From positions 1 to 64,000 of the forward strand of contig NZ_JAKEVD010000027.1 of NCBI RefSeq assembly GCF_022398325.1: DNA of 64,000 bases, written 5' to 3'. Below are positions 24,579 through 35,100 of this stretch, piece after piece. The stretch is from Shewanella sp. Isolate13 (GTDB taxonomy: Bacteria; Pseudomonadota; Gammaproteobacteria; Enterobacterales; Shewanellaceae). Below the pieces are notes generated by a model. The model was not told where the DNA came from, made no database searches, and was given only the letters and a program-made list of their open reading frames with translations. The translations under genes and the position numbers were made by a program. The number at the start of each line of letters is the position of its first letter. Position 1 is the first letter of the stretch.

Positions 24579-25547
24579 TTATTGAACGTTTTCAGCATCG
24601 CTAAATTGGCCTTGGAACAGTACCGATGATAGGTAACGTTCTGCTGCCGATGGTAAAATAACCACGATGTTTTTACCTTCAAATTCAGGTAGCGCGGCAA
24701 TACGGTTAGCTGCTACAACAGCTGCGCCCGATGAAATACCGACTAAAATACCTTCCTCTTTCATTAAACGTTGAGCCATCTCAATGGACTCTTCATTGGT
24801 TACCGCCTCGACGCGGTCAATAAGAGTAAGGTCTAAGTTGCCAGGAATAAAACCTGCGCCAATACCTTGGATTTTGTGAGGCCCCGGTTGTACGGTTTGA
24901 CCCGCGAGTGTTTGCGCGATAACGGGCGAGTCCGTTGGCTCAACTGCGACAGAGGTAATAGCCTTACCTTGAGTGTTCTTAATATAACGGCTAACACCGG
25001 TAATCGTGCCACCAGTACCCACACCAGCAACCACTACGTCAACCTCGCCATCGGTATCGTTCCAAATTTCTGGACCAGTGGTCTTTTCATGGATTTCTGG
25101 GTTCGCAGGGTTATTGAACTGCTGCAACAATACATACTTTTCAGGGTTTGATAGTCTGATCTCTTCAGCCTTGTCAATTGCGCCCTTCATACCTTTAGCA
25201 CCTTCGGTCAGAACCAAGTTAGCACCAAGGGCTTTGAGTAGTTTTCTACGCTCTAAACTCATGGTATTTGGCATAGTCAGGGTTAATTTATAACCACGAG
25301 CGGCTGCAACATAAGCCAGAGCGATACCTGTGTTACCCGAGGTTGGCTCGATAAGCTCTTGCTCCTGCGTTAGAAGGCCTTTTTTCTCAGCATCCCAAAT
25401 CATATTGGCACCGATTCGGCATTTCACGCTAAAGCTTGGGTTGCGAGCTTCAACTTTGGCAAGTACTCGACCATTGCTTACACGGTTTAGGCGGACAAGA
25501 GGGGTGTTACCGATTGTTTGTGAATTATCTTCAAAAATTTTGCTCAT
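24579..25547 (-). CDS. cysK: Cysteine synthase A (O-acetylserine sulfhydrylase)
   Basis: A PLP enzyme making L-cysteine from O-acetylserine and sulfide in the cytoplasm. The 322-residue protein has the PLP lysine at Lys42 (NPSFSVKCRIG), the substrate loop PTSGNTGIAL near 68-77 and the phosphate-binding GVGTGGTITG near 175-184. It ends in a C-terminal extension (SDAENVQ). The lysine context SVKCR and length fit CysK rather than CysM. It is monocistronic here; cysZ lies 6 kb away rather than adjacent as in E. coli. Confidence 0.96.
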   Translation of the reverse strand: MSKIFEDNSQTIGNTPLVRLNRVSNGRVLAKVEARNPSFSVKCRIGANMIWDAEKKGLLTQEQELIEPTSGNTGIALAYVAAARGYKLTLTMPNTMSLERRKLLKALGANLVLTEGAKGMKGAIDKAEEIRLSNPEKYVLLQQFNNPANPEIHEKTTGPEIWNDTDGEVDVVVAGVGTGGTITGVSRYIKNTQGKAITSVAVEPTDSPVIAQTLAGQTVQPGPHKIQGIGAGFIPGNLDLTLIDRVEAVTNEESIEMAQRLMKEEGILVGISSGAAVVAANRIAALPEFEGKNIVVILPSAAERYLSSVLFQGQFSDAENVQ

Positions 25548-25784
25548 GGCTTGCTTGCTCCTTTATATGCACAGCTAAATCATAATAGGCTTTTGCCGCA
25601 ATAGAAGTGATAGTTTGTTCTTCGTTATTCCTTTTAGTTATTAAAGCGTTTGCTGTTATTCATAAAGAGCGGTTTGGCTGCGGAAATGACATGTTAACAT
25701 GTTGTTATTTTGAATGGTTTTGTCAGTTTTACCTCAGCGATATGAGGATAAGCCTGTCGTTTCCAAGATTTATGAGGACGCTTG

Positions 25785-27029
25785 ATGAGCCAGCAGCAGA
25801 TAACTAAACAGGATGATCCCAAGACTTGGGTTACGCCTTTTGCTTTCGATGTCGCGCCTAATATTTTGTATCTACCATTAGCCAGCCCATTAAAAAGAGG
25901 CCTATCGATGTTGATTGATGGCCTATTGGTTGCTGTTCTAGCTGAAAGTGCGGGTTGGCTCTTTATCTTGTTGGTATTAGGAACGCTGCTGGTGCAGAAG
26001 CAGAGTAAAGCTGTGGGGAAGGCGTTTAAGTGGGGCTTATACCTACTGATGCTGGTTGTGTTGATCTCATCGTTGGTCGGCTATTTTAGCGATGTGACAG
26101 TTAAGGCACCTCAAGACACTGATTTGGACTCTAATAACAACCTAGTCTTATCTGAAAATAGTCAAGGCGGTTTAGCAACATTGGCAGAAATGGCCGGTTA
26201 CATCCCAGCTGTGATTGCTGCTAGCCAATGTGAAGATTTTGCCTGTGCGCAAAAGAGTATTGCCGAGGTGAAGAGTGCGCTAGCCAACACCAGCCTCAAT
26301 ACTGAAGCGCAGAGTAATATTATTAATGATCTAGTTACTGATCTGCCATTAACTTCGGCTGAAAAGCAGCAGCTGCATGAGCCTTATACTGAGGTCGCAG
26401 CTAGTGAAGAGTCCCCCGTTGCCACTGCTAACCCCAAAGCTGAGCTCAACGAACAAACCGTAGGCAAAAACGGTGTCACCGAATCAAGTTCAAGTGCGGG
26501 CCCGGTTGTCTCTGAATTAGAAGCGCGGATACAAGAACTTGAAACTATAGCGGCTAAATTAGAGCTGCAGGCGAAAGAGCAAAGTGCTGCCCACGAGCAG
26601 CGGGTTAGAGATATCAGTAATAATAGTGATGAGAGCAGCAGTCCGTTGGCATGGATAAATGGCTTACTCAATGATCTGGGCTTAGGTTTTGGTTGGGCTG
26701 CCTTCTATTTTACGGTATTTACTGCGTGGTTTGATGGTCAAACTTTAGGTAAAAAATTATTTGGGATCCGTGTTATTCAGCTTGATGGCACCAAAATTTC
26801 ACTATGGGATGCTTTTGGTCGCTACGGTGGTTATGCGGCAGGCTTTACCACAGGTTTGTTAGGTTTCTTTCAGATTTACTGGGATGCCAATAGACAGGCA
26901 ATACAAGATAAAATTTCCGCAACAGTAGTGATAGATGTGCGTAAAACACGTCATGAAGTAGCGTTAGAACATGCACCAATTGATAACAAATCCAATCAAC
27001 TAGCCATTGATAATGGCTCAAATATTTGA
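25785..27029 (+). CDS. RDD-family membrane protein with a long soluble insertion
   Basis: 414 residues from ATG 25785 (GAGGA site; an upstream TTG is less likely). An RDD-like membrane part starts at about residue 28 (SPLKRGLSMLIDGLLVAVLAE) with two helices to about 100. A soluble insertion of roughly 190 residues follows. It holds a Cys-containing segment (CEDFACAQ) and a predicted coiled coil (SELEARIQELETIAAKLE). The rest of the RDD domain resumes at about 295 (FDGQTLGKKLFGIRVIQLDG, RYGGYAAGF, QDKIS). RDD proteins are thought to transport or sense small compounds; nothing more specific can be said. Confidence 0.8.
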   Translation: MSQQQITKQDDPKTWVTPFAFDVAPNILYLPLASPLKRGLSMLIDGLLVAVLAESAGWLFILLVLGTLLVQKQSKAVGKAFKWGLYLLMLVVLISSLVGYFSDVTVKAPQDTDLDSNNNLVLSENSQGGLATLAEMAGYIPAVIAASQCEDFACAQKSIAEVKSALANTSLNTEAQSNIINDLVTDLPLTSAEKQQLHEPYTEVAASEESPVATANPKAELNEQTVGKNGVTESSSSAGPVVSELEARIQELETIAAKLELQAKEQSAAHEQRVRDISNNSDESSSPLAWINGLLNDLGLGFGWAAFYFTVFTAWFDGQTLGKKLFGIRVIQLDGTKISLWDAFGRYGGYAAGFTTGLLGFFQIYWDANRQAIQDKISATVVIDVRKTRHEVALEHAPIDNKSNQLAIDNGSNI

Positions 27030-27218
27030 CATTTACGCTACCGTTTTATCTCAACAGGCGTTAAGCTGCGCGGTATTAACCAATCAGCATAAAAAGCGCA
27101 TAGGCTGATTATGGAACAGGATTATATTTCCCTTTTAATTGCGAATAGTTAATTGATTTAGAGCCTAATATAAAGCTCGTTAACTGAGTATAAAAGGAGT
27201 AGGGGAAAGGAGAGCAGG

Positions 27219-28466
27219 TTGCGAATTTTAGTGGTTGAAGATAGCCAAATGGTATCAAGGGTCATGCGACATCTGCTTACCCAAGAACTCCGTTGTGAGG
27301 TGGATGTCGCACCGGATATGGCAAGCGCAAAGGTGCTGTTGGCGCAAAATGAATATTTTGTCGCAATCACAGACTTAAACTTACCCGATGCCCAAGAAGG
27401 AGAGATAGTTAAGTTTGTACTGGCAAAACAGATCCCCTGCATCGTACTGACAGGGAGCTGGGATGCTGAGCAGCGTGAGCGTCTGCTGCAGCTTGGGATC
27501 GTCGATTACGTGTTTAAAGAAAACCGTTTTAGCTACGAATATACCGCCAAGCTGGTTAAGCGTTTGCGCCGCAATCAAAGCGTGAAAGTGTTAGTCGCCG
27601 ACGACTCTCTGGTGAGCCGTAAATTTATCCGTAGTTTACTGGAGCAGCATCTGTTTCAAGTGATCGAGGCTGACGATGGTATTTCCGCGTTAGGTACCCT
27701 GAATGATAACCCCGATATTAAGTTATTGATCACAGATTATAATATGCCTGGACTCGATGGATTTGGGCTGATCATCAAAGTTCGTGAACAGTTCAGTCGT
27801 GAAGAGCTGGCGATTATTGGACTGTCGAGTGACAGCGATGAAAGCCTTTCAGCACGCTTTATCAAAAATGGGGCTAACGATTTCCTGCAGAAGCCTTTCG
27901 TTCATGAAGAGTTTCACTGCCGAGTGTTAAACACTCTCGATGCGCTGGATATGGTGACACGGCTTTGGGAGCAGGCCAATCTTGACTATCTAACTAATGT
28001 CTATAACCGACGTTATTTCTTTAACTTATATGAAGAAAAACTGACTGCACTCGCTCAAAAACAAGGCTCACTGTCAGTGGCACTGCTGGATATCGATTTT
28101 TTTAAGAAGGTTAACGATACTTACGGCCATGATGTGGGTGATGAAATCTTGATTGAGTTTGCTAACAGGTTACAGCAATCATTCTCTGCACACTTCACGG
28201 TTGCGCGTATTGGTGGCGAAGAGTTTGTGGTCGGGTTTAGGGGTCTTAATGTTGATAAGGCCTACGCGCTTTTAGATAGTTTCAGGATACAGCTGGAATC
28301 AACCCCTTTTGAGACCTCAAAGGGAGCGTTAAACATCAGCGTGAGCACCGGGGTTGCCGAGTTTAGCCATGATGAAACAGTCGATGAACTATTAAATCGA
28401 GCGGATCAGGGCTTGTATAAAGCGAAGGAGGGCGGACGTAACTTAGTCTGTATCGTAGAGAGTTAA
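27219..28466 (+). CDS. Double-receiver diguanylate cyclase response regulator
   Basis: 415 residues with two receiver domains, phospho-acceptors Asp52 (ITDLNLP) and Asp173 (ITDYNMPG). A C-terminal GGDEF domain with the active signature GGEEF at 332-336 would make c-di-GMP. I see no RxxD inhibitory site just before the signature. The TTG start at 27219 is supported by AAGGAG with 6-nt spacing and the normal receiver N-terminus MRILVVEDS. No kinase gene is adjacent. The domain order REC-REC-GGDEF resembles PleD of Caulobacter. It is followed by a bidirectional terminator. Confidence 0.92.
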   Translation: MRILVVEDSQMVSRVMRHLLTQELRCEVDVAPDMASAKVLLAQNEYFVAITDLNLPDAQEGEIVKFVLAKQIPCIVLTGSWDAEQRERLLQLGIVDYVFKENRFSYEYTAKLVKRLRRNQSVKVLVADDSLVSRKFIRSLLEQHLFQVIEADDGISALGTLNDNPDIKLLITDYNMPGLDGFGLIIKVREQFSREELAIIGLSSDSDESLSARFIKNGANDFLQKPFVHEEFHCRVLNTLDALDMVTRLWEQANLDYLTNVYNRRYFFNLYEEKLTALAQKQGSLSVALLDIDFFKKVNDTYGHDVGDEILIEFANRLQQSFSAHFTVARIGGEEFVVGFRGLNVDKAYALLDSFRIQLESTPFETSKGALNISVSTGVAEFSHDETVDELLNRADQGLYKAKEGGRNLVCIVES

Positions 28467-28489
28467 CTTGATTTCCTATCTGATTACAG

Positions 28490-28523
28490 AGATAAAAATC
28501 AGCCAAAAGGCTAGTTTTTATCT
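28490..28523. terminator. Bidirectional terminator between the diguanylate cyclase and DUF5916 genes
   Basis: AGATAAAAA..AGCC, loop AAAA, GGCT..TTTTTATCT with a 2-nt internal mismatch, between convergent genes. Confidence 0.75.
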
Positions 28524-28559
28524 CTATGTATCAATTCTTCGACTCCTCCTTATGAGCCA

Positions 28560-30896
28560 CTAAAGTAGCCAAGCGTAACTGACTTTCATAAAGTAGCTTT
28601 CTTCGGTTTTCATGAGCGAGTCTATGGTGTCATCGGCCTTTATACCATCGGAGTAACCTAGATAGAATACGCTCTGAGGGTTGAGTTTATAGCCGTAGAG
28701 GATCTCATTACCTAGCTGTTGGTAGTGCTCATTTGGCGTACTGTACTGATACAAACTGGCATCGCGTTCGATATCGGTGTAGACACTCGATATGCGAATA
28801 AAGTTATGAATATCGATATACCAGCTAAGACGCAGATCGCTTAAGTTAGCTGTAAACAGACGTCCATCATCCACATCCATAGTGCGATAAACATGAGACA
28901 ATTCGAACTCTATTGCGTCAGTGACTTTCCAATTGATGCCAGGATTAAACATCACCTTAGTGCCTAATTGGTCGTTGGCAAAATCGATATCATCGCCATA
29001 GTTGATATCTAACTCAAGAAACAGTGTACGGGTAGGTTTTATATTGGTGTATAGCCAGCCCATGGTCTCGCTGAACATTTGGGTGTTACCATCGATGGCG
29101 AGAGACGCGCCATTATGGCGACGCCCAACTCGGTCACGGTTTACCACTCCAAAGGCGGTGTAGCTTTGCCACTGGCCTTGGAGTTCCATTTTCGCCTCGA
29201 TTTCTTGCTCAAGCTTTTCACCTGCCTGATTATGGCTAATATCCCAATCGCCACGAAGTTCTACTTGGTTGAAGAATCCCTGCTGTGGATACCAAGTATA
29301 ACCGCCGCCAGTGACAAATTTGCTAAAATCGACTCTTTCGATAAAACCCAAATCCGCTCTAAAGTCTTCACCAATGGATTGGTATTGAGCAAAGAGATCC
29401 CAGCTTCGGGTTTCCCGTTGATATTTCACTAGGTACATATCATCACTAAAGTCTCCCTGCTTCTTGGTTCGCAGCACGCGCTCGTTTATTCCGCATTCAA
29501 AAAGGTCGCAGTTACTTTGCGGTAAACAATCGTCGCTACTACAAAAAGACTTATAAAGATCAACTGGGTACTCAGTATTAGACAACACATATTGCGCCGT
29601 GAACGTATCGTGCTCGGTAGGCTGGTATTTGGCATCTAGGCTGGTGACGTAGTTATGGTAGTCATCGCTCTTCTTTGCGGTGACTAACGCACCAATGGAT
29701 AATGGTTTGCCAAGATCTAAGCGATAGCGGCCTGCGAAGTTTTGGCTTTTCTTATCTATGCTAGCGATATCTGAGCTTAAGTTGCCCGGTACTAGAAAGT
29801 TGGTACTGGTGTCATCGGTGATCAATGTCGCGAAAGTGTGGTCACCCACTTTGCTGGTCAGTTTAAGGCCGTAATCGGGGGCGCCAATATTACGCGTGTG
29901 CAGCAAGTTAAGCTGGGTATCGAAATAATCCTTATTGTCGAGAAAAAACGCCCGTTTCTCCGGATAGAAGAGGGCAAAGGTACTGTTAATATCTAGCTGT
30001 CCCGCATCGGCTTCCACCTGGGAGAAATCGGGGTTAATCGTGGCACTAAGCAGGGTACTTGGGGTGATCCCCCATCGCAGATCCAAGCTAGGCTCGATCT
30101 TGTTCTCACTATTCCAGTCACTGTTCTCTTTATGGGGGCGCTTGCTATTACGGTTAAGCACAACAGATGGGGTAATTTGTAAATCGCTCCCTTGCTCGAT
30201 ATTGGCAAGCCCAGTGGCGATGCCAAGCTGACAGAGCTGACAGTTGTTGTTTCTATCGATTTGATGGCTCGAGATGCGGTGCTCTTCGTTTCGAGGGTAG
30301 AAGCGGATAAACTCAATCCCCCATTTTTGCTCGGCATTATGATCAAAGTTTAACAGCCTAAAGGGCAATTCTATCTCGACTTGGTAGCCCGACTCGGTGC
30401 GCTTGGCCGCGCTGTACCAGATCCCATCCCATGCATCACTCTCGCTGCCCGTTAACTCATTCTCGATTGAGTCCATCTGTACGCCATAGGCATTGACGAA
30501 GAATTGATAGGCTAATCTAGCATCGTTAAAGGTATCGAGCTTTATCCCTACAAGGTCATCGCCCCAAACACTGTCTCTGTCGCTTAAGTTCGCGCGGATC
30601 TGCTCAGGAGCTGGATCTTGTGCGCTAAAGGCTAAGAATAGACTAGATTGGGTGGCGTAGACTCTAACTTCAGTTTGCACCGGGGCGGCAATGTTCTCAC
30701 CTGGTCGAGTCTCAAATTTAAGGTTTGCAATCGCAGCTTGTTGCCACTGGGGCTCATCAAATTCGCCATCTATTTCAATAGCGGCCTCAAGCGTTGGGAT
30801 CTGAATATTGAATTGCGATGATAATCCTGCTTGGCTAGGAGTCGCGGTAAAGGCACTTAAGAGAAGTGCTAAGGGTAAAAAGCTTTTCTTTGTCAT
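28560..30896 (-). CDS. DUF5916 protein with CBM9-like N-terminal domain, outer-membrane barrel
   Basis: 778 residues. A signal peptide ends at PSQA (about 23). Residues 30-225 resemble the carbohydrate-binding family 9-like domain (IDGEFDEPQWQQA, VYATQSSLFLAFSAQDP). The rest is a DUF5916-type region with alternating aromatic strands expected of an outer-membrane beta-barrel (LFYPEKRAFFLDNKDYF is typical). The C-terminus YFMKVSYAWLL fits a barrel end. Such proteins are common in marine Gammaproteobacteria next to peptidase or polysaccharide genes, but no such partner is here. The function is unknown. Confidence 0.8.
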   Translation of the reverse strand: MTKKSFLPLALLLSAFTATPSQAGLSSQFNIQIPTLEAAIEIDGEFDEPQWQQAAIANLKFETRPGENIAAPVQTEVRVYATQSSLFLAFSAQDPAPEQIRANLSDRDSVWGDDLVGIKLDTFNDARLAYQFFVNAYGVQMDSIENELTGSESDAWDGIWYSAAKRTESGYQVEIELPFRLLNFDHNAEQKWGIEFIRFYPRNEEHRISSHQIDRNNNCQLCQLGIATGLANIEQGSDLQITPSVVLNRNSKRPHKENSDWNSENKIEPSLDLRWGITPSTLLSATINPDFSQVEADAGQLDINSTFALFYPEKRAFFLDNKDYFDTQLNLLHTRNIGAPDYGLKLTSKVGDHTFATLITDDTSTNFLVPGNLSSDIASIDKKSQNFAGRYRLDLGKPLSIGALVTAKKSDDYHNYVTSLDAKYQPTEHDTFTAQYVLSNTEYPVDLYKSFCSSDDCLPQSNCDLFECGINERVLRTKKQGDFSDDMYLVKYQRETRSWDLFAQYQSIGEDFRADLGFIERVDFSKFVTGGGYTWYPQQGFFNQVELRGDWDISHNQAGEKLEQEIEAKMELQGQWQSYTAFGVVNRDRVGRRHNGASLAIDGNTQMFSETMGWLYTNIKPTRTLFLELDINYGDDIDFANDQLGTKVMFNPGINWKVTDAIEFELSHVYRTMDVDDGRLFTANLSDLRLSWYIDIHNFIRISSVYTDIERDASLYQYSTPNEHYQQLGNEILYGYKLNPQSVFYLGYSDGIKADDTIDSLMKTEESYFMKVSYAWLL

Positions 30897-31083
30897 TTGT
30901 TATAATTGTTATTGCACTGTTATTTGTTGAGATTGTGCCAGATTTAGCCCTCGAATTGGACAGCAAAAGTTGCAAGATATTGTTACAAAGCTTGTCTTGT
31001 CGTCTTGCCCTCGTATTGTGGTGGGAAGTGTGACGCTAGACGAGCAGGGTCTGAGAAGCTGGGTGGGTGTTATAGCGTTAACA

Positions 31084-31111
31084 AAAAAGCCATGTCGAGA
31101 CATGGCTTTTT
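31084..31111. terminator. Terminator of cysZ
   Basis: AAAAAGCCATGTC, 2-nt loop, GACATGGCTTTTT, located 26 bp past the cysZ stop. It functions on both strands. Confidence 0.92.
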
Positions 31112-31136
31112 AGATGTAATCAGATGCTAGCGAGAT

Positions 31137-31910
31137 TTACTCAGGCGCTATGACATCATTCTTATAGGCGCTGCGGTACTTATCGACCCACATGGCGGTT
31201 GCACCACAAATCGCTACTGGCATTACTACGAAGTTCAAAATTGGGATCATTGAGAACAAGGTGACCGAAGCACCAAAACTAAAGCTACTGCCCTTGGTTT
31301 GATTGAGGGCAAACTTCATGTCTTGAAACGGGACTTTGTGGTTATCAAATGGATAATCGCAGTACTGAATCGCCATCATCCAAGCACTGAATAGAAACCA
31401 TAATACAGGTGCTATGGTCTGCCCGACAAAGGGGATCCAAAACAGCAGTAAAAAAACGATGGCTCTTGGCAGGTAGTATTTCAGCTTCATCCATTCTCGG
31501 CCCATGATCCGTGGCAGATCTTTTATCAGGTCGATACCGCCACCCGTATTAAGCGGCTTGCCTGTGAGTTGTTGCTCAACCTTTTCAGCAAGCAAACCGT
31601 TAAAGGGGGCGGCGAGCCAGTTCATGACGGAGCTAAAGATAAACGACAGCACAACCAGTAGCGTAAGGACAGCCAGAGGCCATAGTATGAAGTTAAGCCA
31701 GCTTAAATAATCCGGGAGCTGCGTCGATAGCCAGGCAAACACGTTTTCTAGTTGGCCAATGGCAAAATAGATAAGACCCGAAAACAGCAGTAAGTTGATT
31801 GAGAGCGGAATAAAGACGAATCTTCTCAATCCTGGTTGTTTGATGAGGCTGAAGCCATCGAGGAAGTAATTTACACCGCTTTTTTTTTGTACTTGTTTGG
31901 TTTTATTCAT
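31137..31910 (-). CDS. cysZ: Sulfate transporter CysZ
   Basis: An inner-membrane protein for sulfate uptake in cysteine synthesis. The 257-residue product shares with E. coli CysZ (253 residues) the blocks PGLRRFVFIPL, WPLAVLTLLV, NWLAAPFNGLLAE, LPRAIVFLLLFWIPFVGQTIAPVLWFLFSAWM (seen in parts), QYCDYPFDNHKVPF and MPVAICGATAMWVD. I start it at ATG 31910, since the extra ten residues from 31938-31940 are not in the family; neither start has a clear ribosome site. It is divergent from smc and has its own terminator. Confidence 0.93.
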   Translation of the reverse strand: MNKTKQVQKKSGVNYFLDGFSLIKQPGLRRFVFIPLSINLLLFSGLIYFAIGQLENVFAWLSTQLPDYLSWLNFILWPLAVLTLLVVLSFIFSSVMNWLAAPFNGLLAEKVEQQLTGKPLNTGGGIDLIKDLPRIMGREWMKLKYYLPRAIVFLLLFWIPFVGQTIAPVLWFLFSAWMMAIQYCDYPFDNHKVPFQDMKFALNQTKGSSFSFGASVTLFSMIPILNFVVMPVAICGATAMWVDKYRSAYKNDVIAPE

Positions 31911-32102
31911 AGATAGATGTAGGTTATTAAAATTGCGCATTAGTACGATTGTGAGTCAGTCGGTATTTAATCACAAGTTAAAAGCGCTTAATGCACGATA
32001 AAAGCGTTACAAAATACAGCGAGCTTTGGTAAAGTTAACCACTAAGTAATCCCCTCAAACTCAGTCGCTATTTACCTAGCGAGGAAATGACTACACGGCA
32101 CA

Positions 32103-35100
32103 ATGAGACTTAAACAGATTAAACTTGCCGGATTCAAGTCATTCGTCGATCCAACTAAAATCCCTTTACTTAATCCCTTAAGCGCCATTATTGGGCCAAA
32201 TGGTTGCGGCAAATCGAATGTAATCGATGCCGTGCGCTGGGTGTTGGGGGAAAGCTCGGCTAAACACCTGCGCGGTGACTCCATGGCCGATGTGATCTTT
32301 AATGGCTCGACGGCGAGACGCCCGGTATCCGTTGCCAGTGTCGAGTTATTATTCGATAACCAAGACGGCCGCCTTGCTGGTCAGTATTCCAGTTATCAAG
32401 AGATCGCCGTTAAGCGCCAAGTTAGCCGTGACGGTGACTCAAGCTATTTTCTCAATAACCAAAAGTGCCGCCGTAAAGATATTACCGACCTGTTTATGGG
32501 CACTGGTCTCGGGCCTCGCAGCTACGCAATTATTGAGCAGGGTACGATTTCAAGGTTAATTGAGTCTAAGCCTCAAGAACTGCGGGTCTTCATCGAAGAG
32601 GCCGCAGGGATCTCGCGTTATAAAGAGCGCCGCCGTGAAACGGAAAACCGAATTCGACACACGCGGGAAAATTTGGCCAGACTAGGTGACATTCGCTCCG
32701 AGTTGACCAAGCAACTCGATAAGCTCGCGGAGCAAGCCGAAACGGCGCGTAAATATCGTGAGCTTAAGCAATCCGAGCGTAAATATGATGCCGAGCTGTC
32801 GGTGTCACGCTTCGATGAGCTGCAACAGCAAATCGCTAAAATTGATGAGCAGCTGAGTAAACTCGAGCTGCAACAAACAGAGCTGTTGGCTAAGAAGCAA
32901 ACCATTGAATTAAGCCTGACAGAGCTTAGCTTGAAGTTAAGTGAGCTAGAAACTCAAGAAGCGCATCAAGTTGAAGATTTTTATCTTACTAAGACGCATA
33001 TTGCCAAGCTTGAACAGTCACTTAAGCATCGTCAGCAGCAAGATGAGAGCTTGACTCAGCGCCTTCAGGAAATCGATGAACAGATTGGCCTCTATCGGGC
33101 TCGATTAGCCGAAGCGCAGCTCAAGCAAACCCAGCTGACTGCGCAGCAAGCGTTGGCGCTACCCGATGTTACCCTAATCCGACAGCAGTTGACGGCCCAT
33201 GATGCCGAGCTGTCATTAGCCAATGAGCAACTGGATCAACTCAGTGAACAATTGCATGGCTTGAATGAAGCCTATAGCCAAGCGCACCACGCGTTTGAGA
33301 TGAACCGTAATCAGCTTAGCCATAATGAATCTGATATTGGTAACAAGCAGAGGTTGGTGGAGCGTTTACAGGAGCAAGTCGTTTCGACCTCAGCTGAGCT
33401 TGAAAAGATAAATGCACAAGACTTCGCTACACAGGTCAGCGAGCTTTCCTTGGTGATTGAGCAAGAGCAAGAGGTGCTCGATGAACTCAACTTTCAACTG
33501 CAAAGTAAGCAGCTCTCCGAGCAGGAGCTATTTGCCGAGCAAGATAGCCTAAAGGTCAGACTCGCCGATGAGCAGGGGCGCTTATCTGTGGTGACTCAGC
33601 TATTGCCAACCGATAAGGTGGGCGATACCGAAGAGCTCTGGCAAGTCATCGAAGTCAGCCCAGGCTGGGAAGCGGCTGTGGATATGCTGCTATCGGGACT
33701 GTTAAATACGCCGGTATTGTCCAAGCCAGATCTGGATAGCAACCCTGAGCAACTTGGCTTTGAGTCCGGCGTTACAGAGCTGGGGGTGATTAAAGCGCCG
33801 GTGAATCTTGCACCTTGGCTGCAGCATGTGACTTGGCTCGAGACCAAAGAGCAGGCCATTGTCCAAAGGGCCTCTTTGAAACAGGACCAGCTAATCGCTA
33901 CCGCCGACGGATACCTAGTTGGCGTCGACTTTATTATCGAGAAGACTCAGGCTGCGGGCTCCATTGTTGAGCTTAAAAATGAGCAGTTAGCGTTGCAGCA
34001 AAGCGTCATGACGAATCGGTCGGCTCTGGAGACACTGAGTGAGTCATTGACTCAAGTAAAGCAGGTCATGGCGCCGCTTGTTAGCCAGATCCAGCAAAAG
34101 CAGCAATTTATTCAGAGTCAGCAGATAACCTTGGCAAGCTTAAGGTCTCAGCTGGAGTCACAGCAGCAATCGGTGACACAGACTGCCTCAAGGTTAGCCA
34201 AGGTCGAGCAAGACTTACTCGAGGCTAAGCAAGAGCGACAGGCGTTGCAACATAGCGTCGAGAAGCGAACGCGACAGCATCAGCAACTGAGTGATGCTCT
34301 TGAGAAAGCGCAAATCGCGAAAGCCGATGGTCAAGCGCAGAAAGCGCAAGCGCTGGATAAGCTTGCTAAGCTTAAACCGCTTCGCCAGCAGTTAGACGCT
34401 AAGATGGCGCAAGCATCGGCGAGTGAGCAGAATTTGCATACTCAGCTGATGCTGATCGAGCAACAGGTCAATCAGCACCAGTTGCGATTATCGGAGCTTG
34501 AGCAGAGTGAAGCTGTGCTCAAGCAGCAGTTAGCGCTCAAAGACAGTGAACTGCAAGACGGGGAGTCGCAGCCGCTTAAGACCCAGTTAGAGCAAGCCTT
34601 GCAAGCACAGCAGATTAAGCAGGATGCATTGACGGCGTTAAGGCAGCAGCAAGCAGAGCTTCAGGAACTGTGCGATAGTGCAGGAACGAATAAAAAACAA
34701 CAGCTTGCGAGTTTAGAGGGCTTGACTCAATCCACAAGCACGTTAAAGTTACGCCGTGAAGGATTAAAAGGTCAAATTGACAGTCAGCAACGATTGCTAC
34801 TTGAGCAAAATATTGATGTTAAGCAGGTTTTATTATCATTAGATGAAAATAAGACCTTGGTTTGGCGTCAAAAAGAACTTGAGCGATTACGGTCACAGAT
34901 AGAGGATTTAGGCGCGATTAACTTAGCCGCGATTGAGGAGTTTGATCTTCAAAACCAGCGCAAGTTATATTTAGACAGCCAAGATGACGATCTGAACGCC
35001 GCGCTTTCGAGCTTAGAAGAGGCGATTCGTAAGATTGATAAAGAGACCAAGAGCCGCTTTAAGGACACGTTTGATAAAGTGAATGCCGATCTTGGGCTGT

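Noticed and set aside
30909..31103. 64-residue minus-strand frame between the DUF5916 and cysZ genes
   Set aside because: It begins inside the cysZ terminator stem, has no ribosome site and no recognisable sequence.
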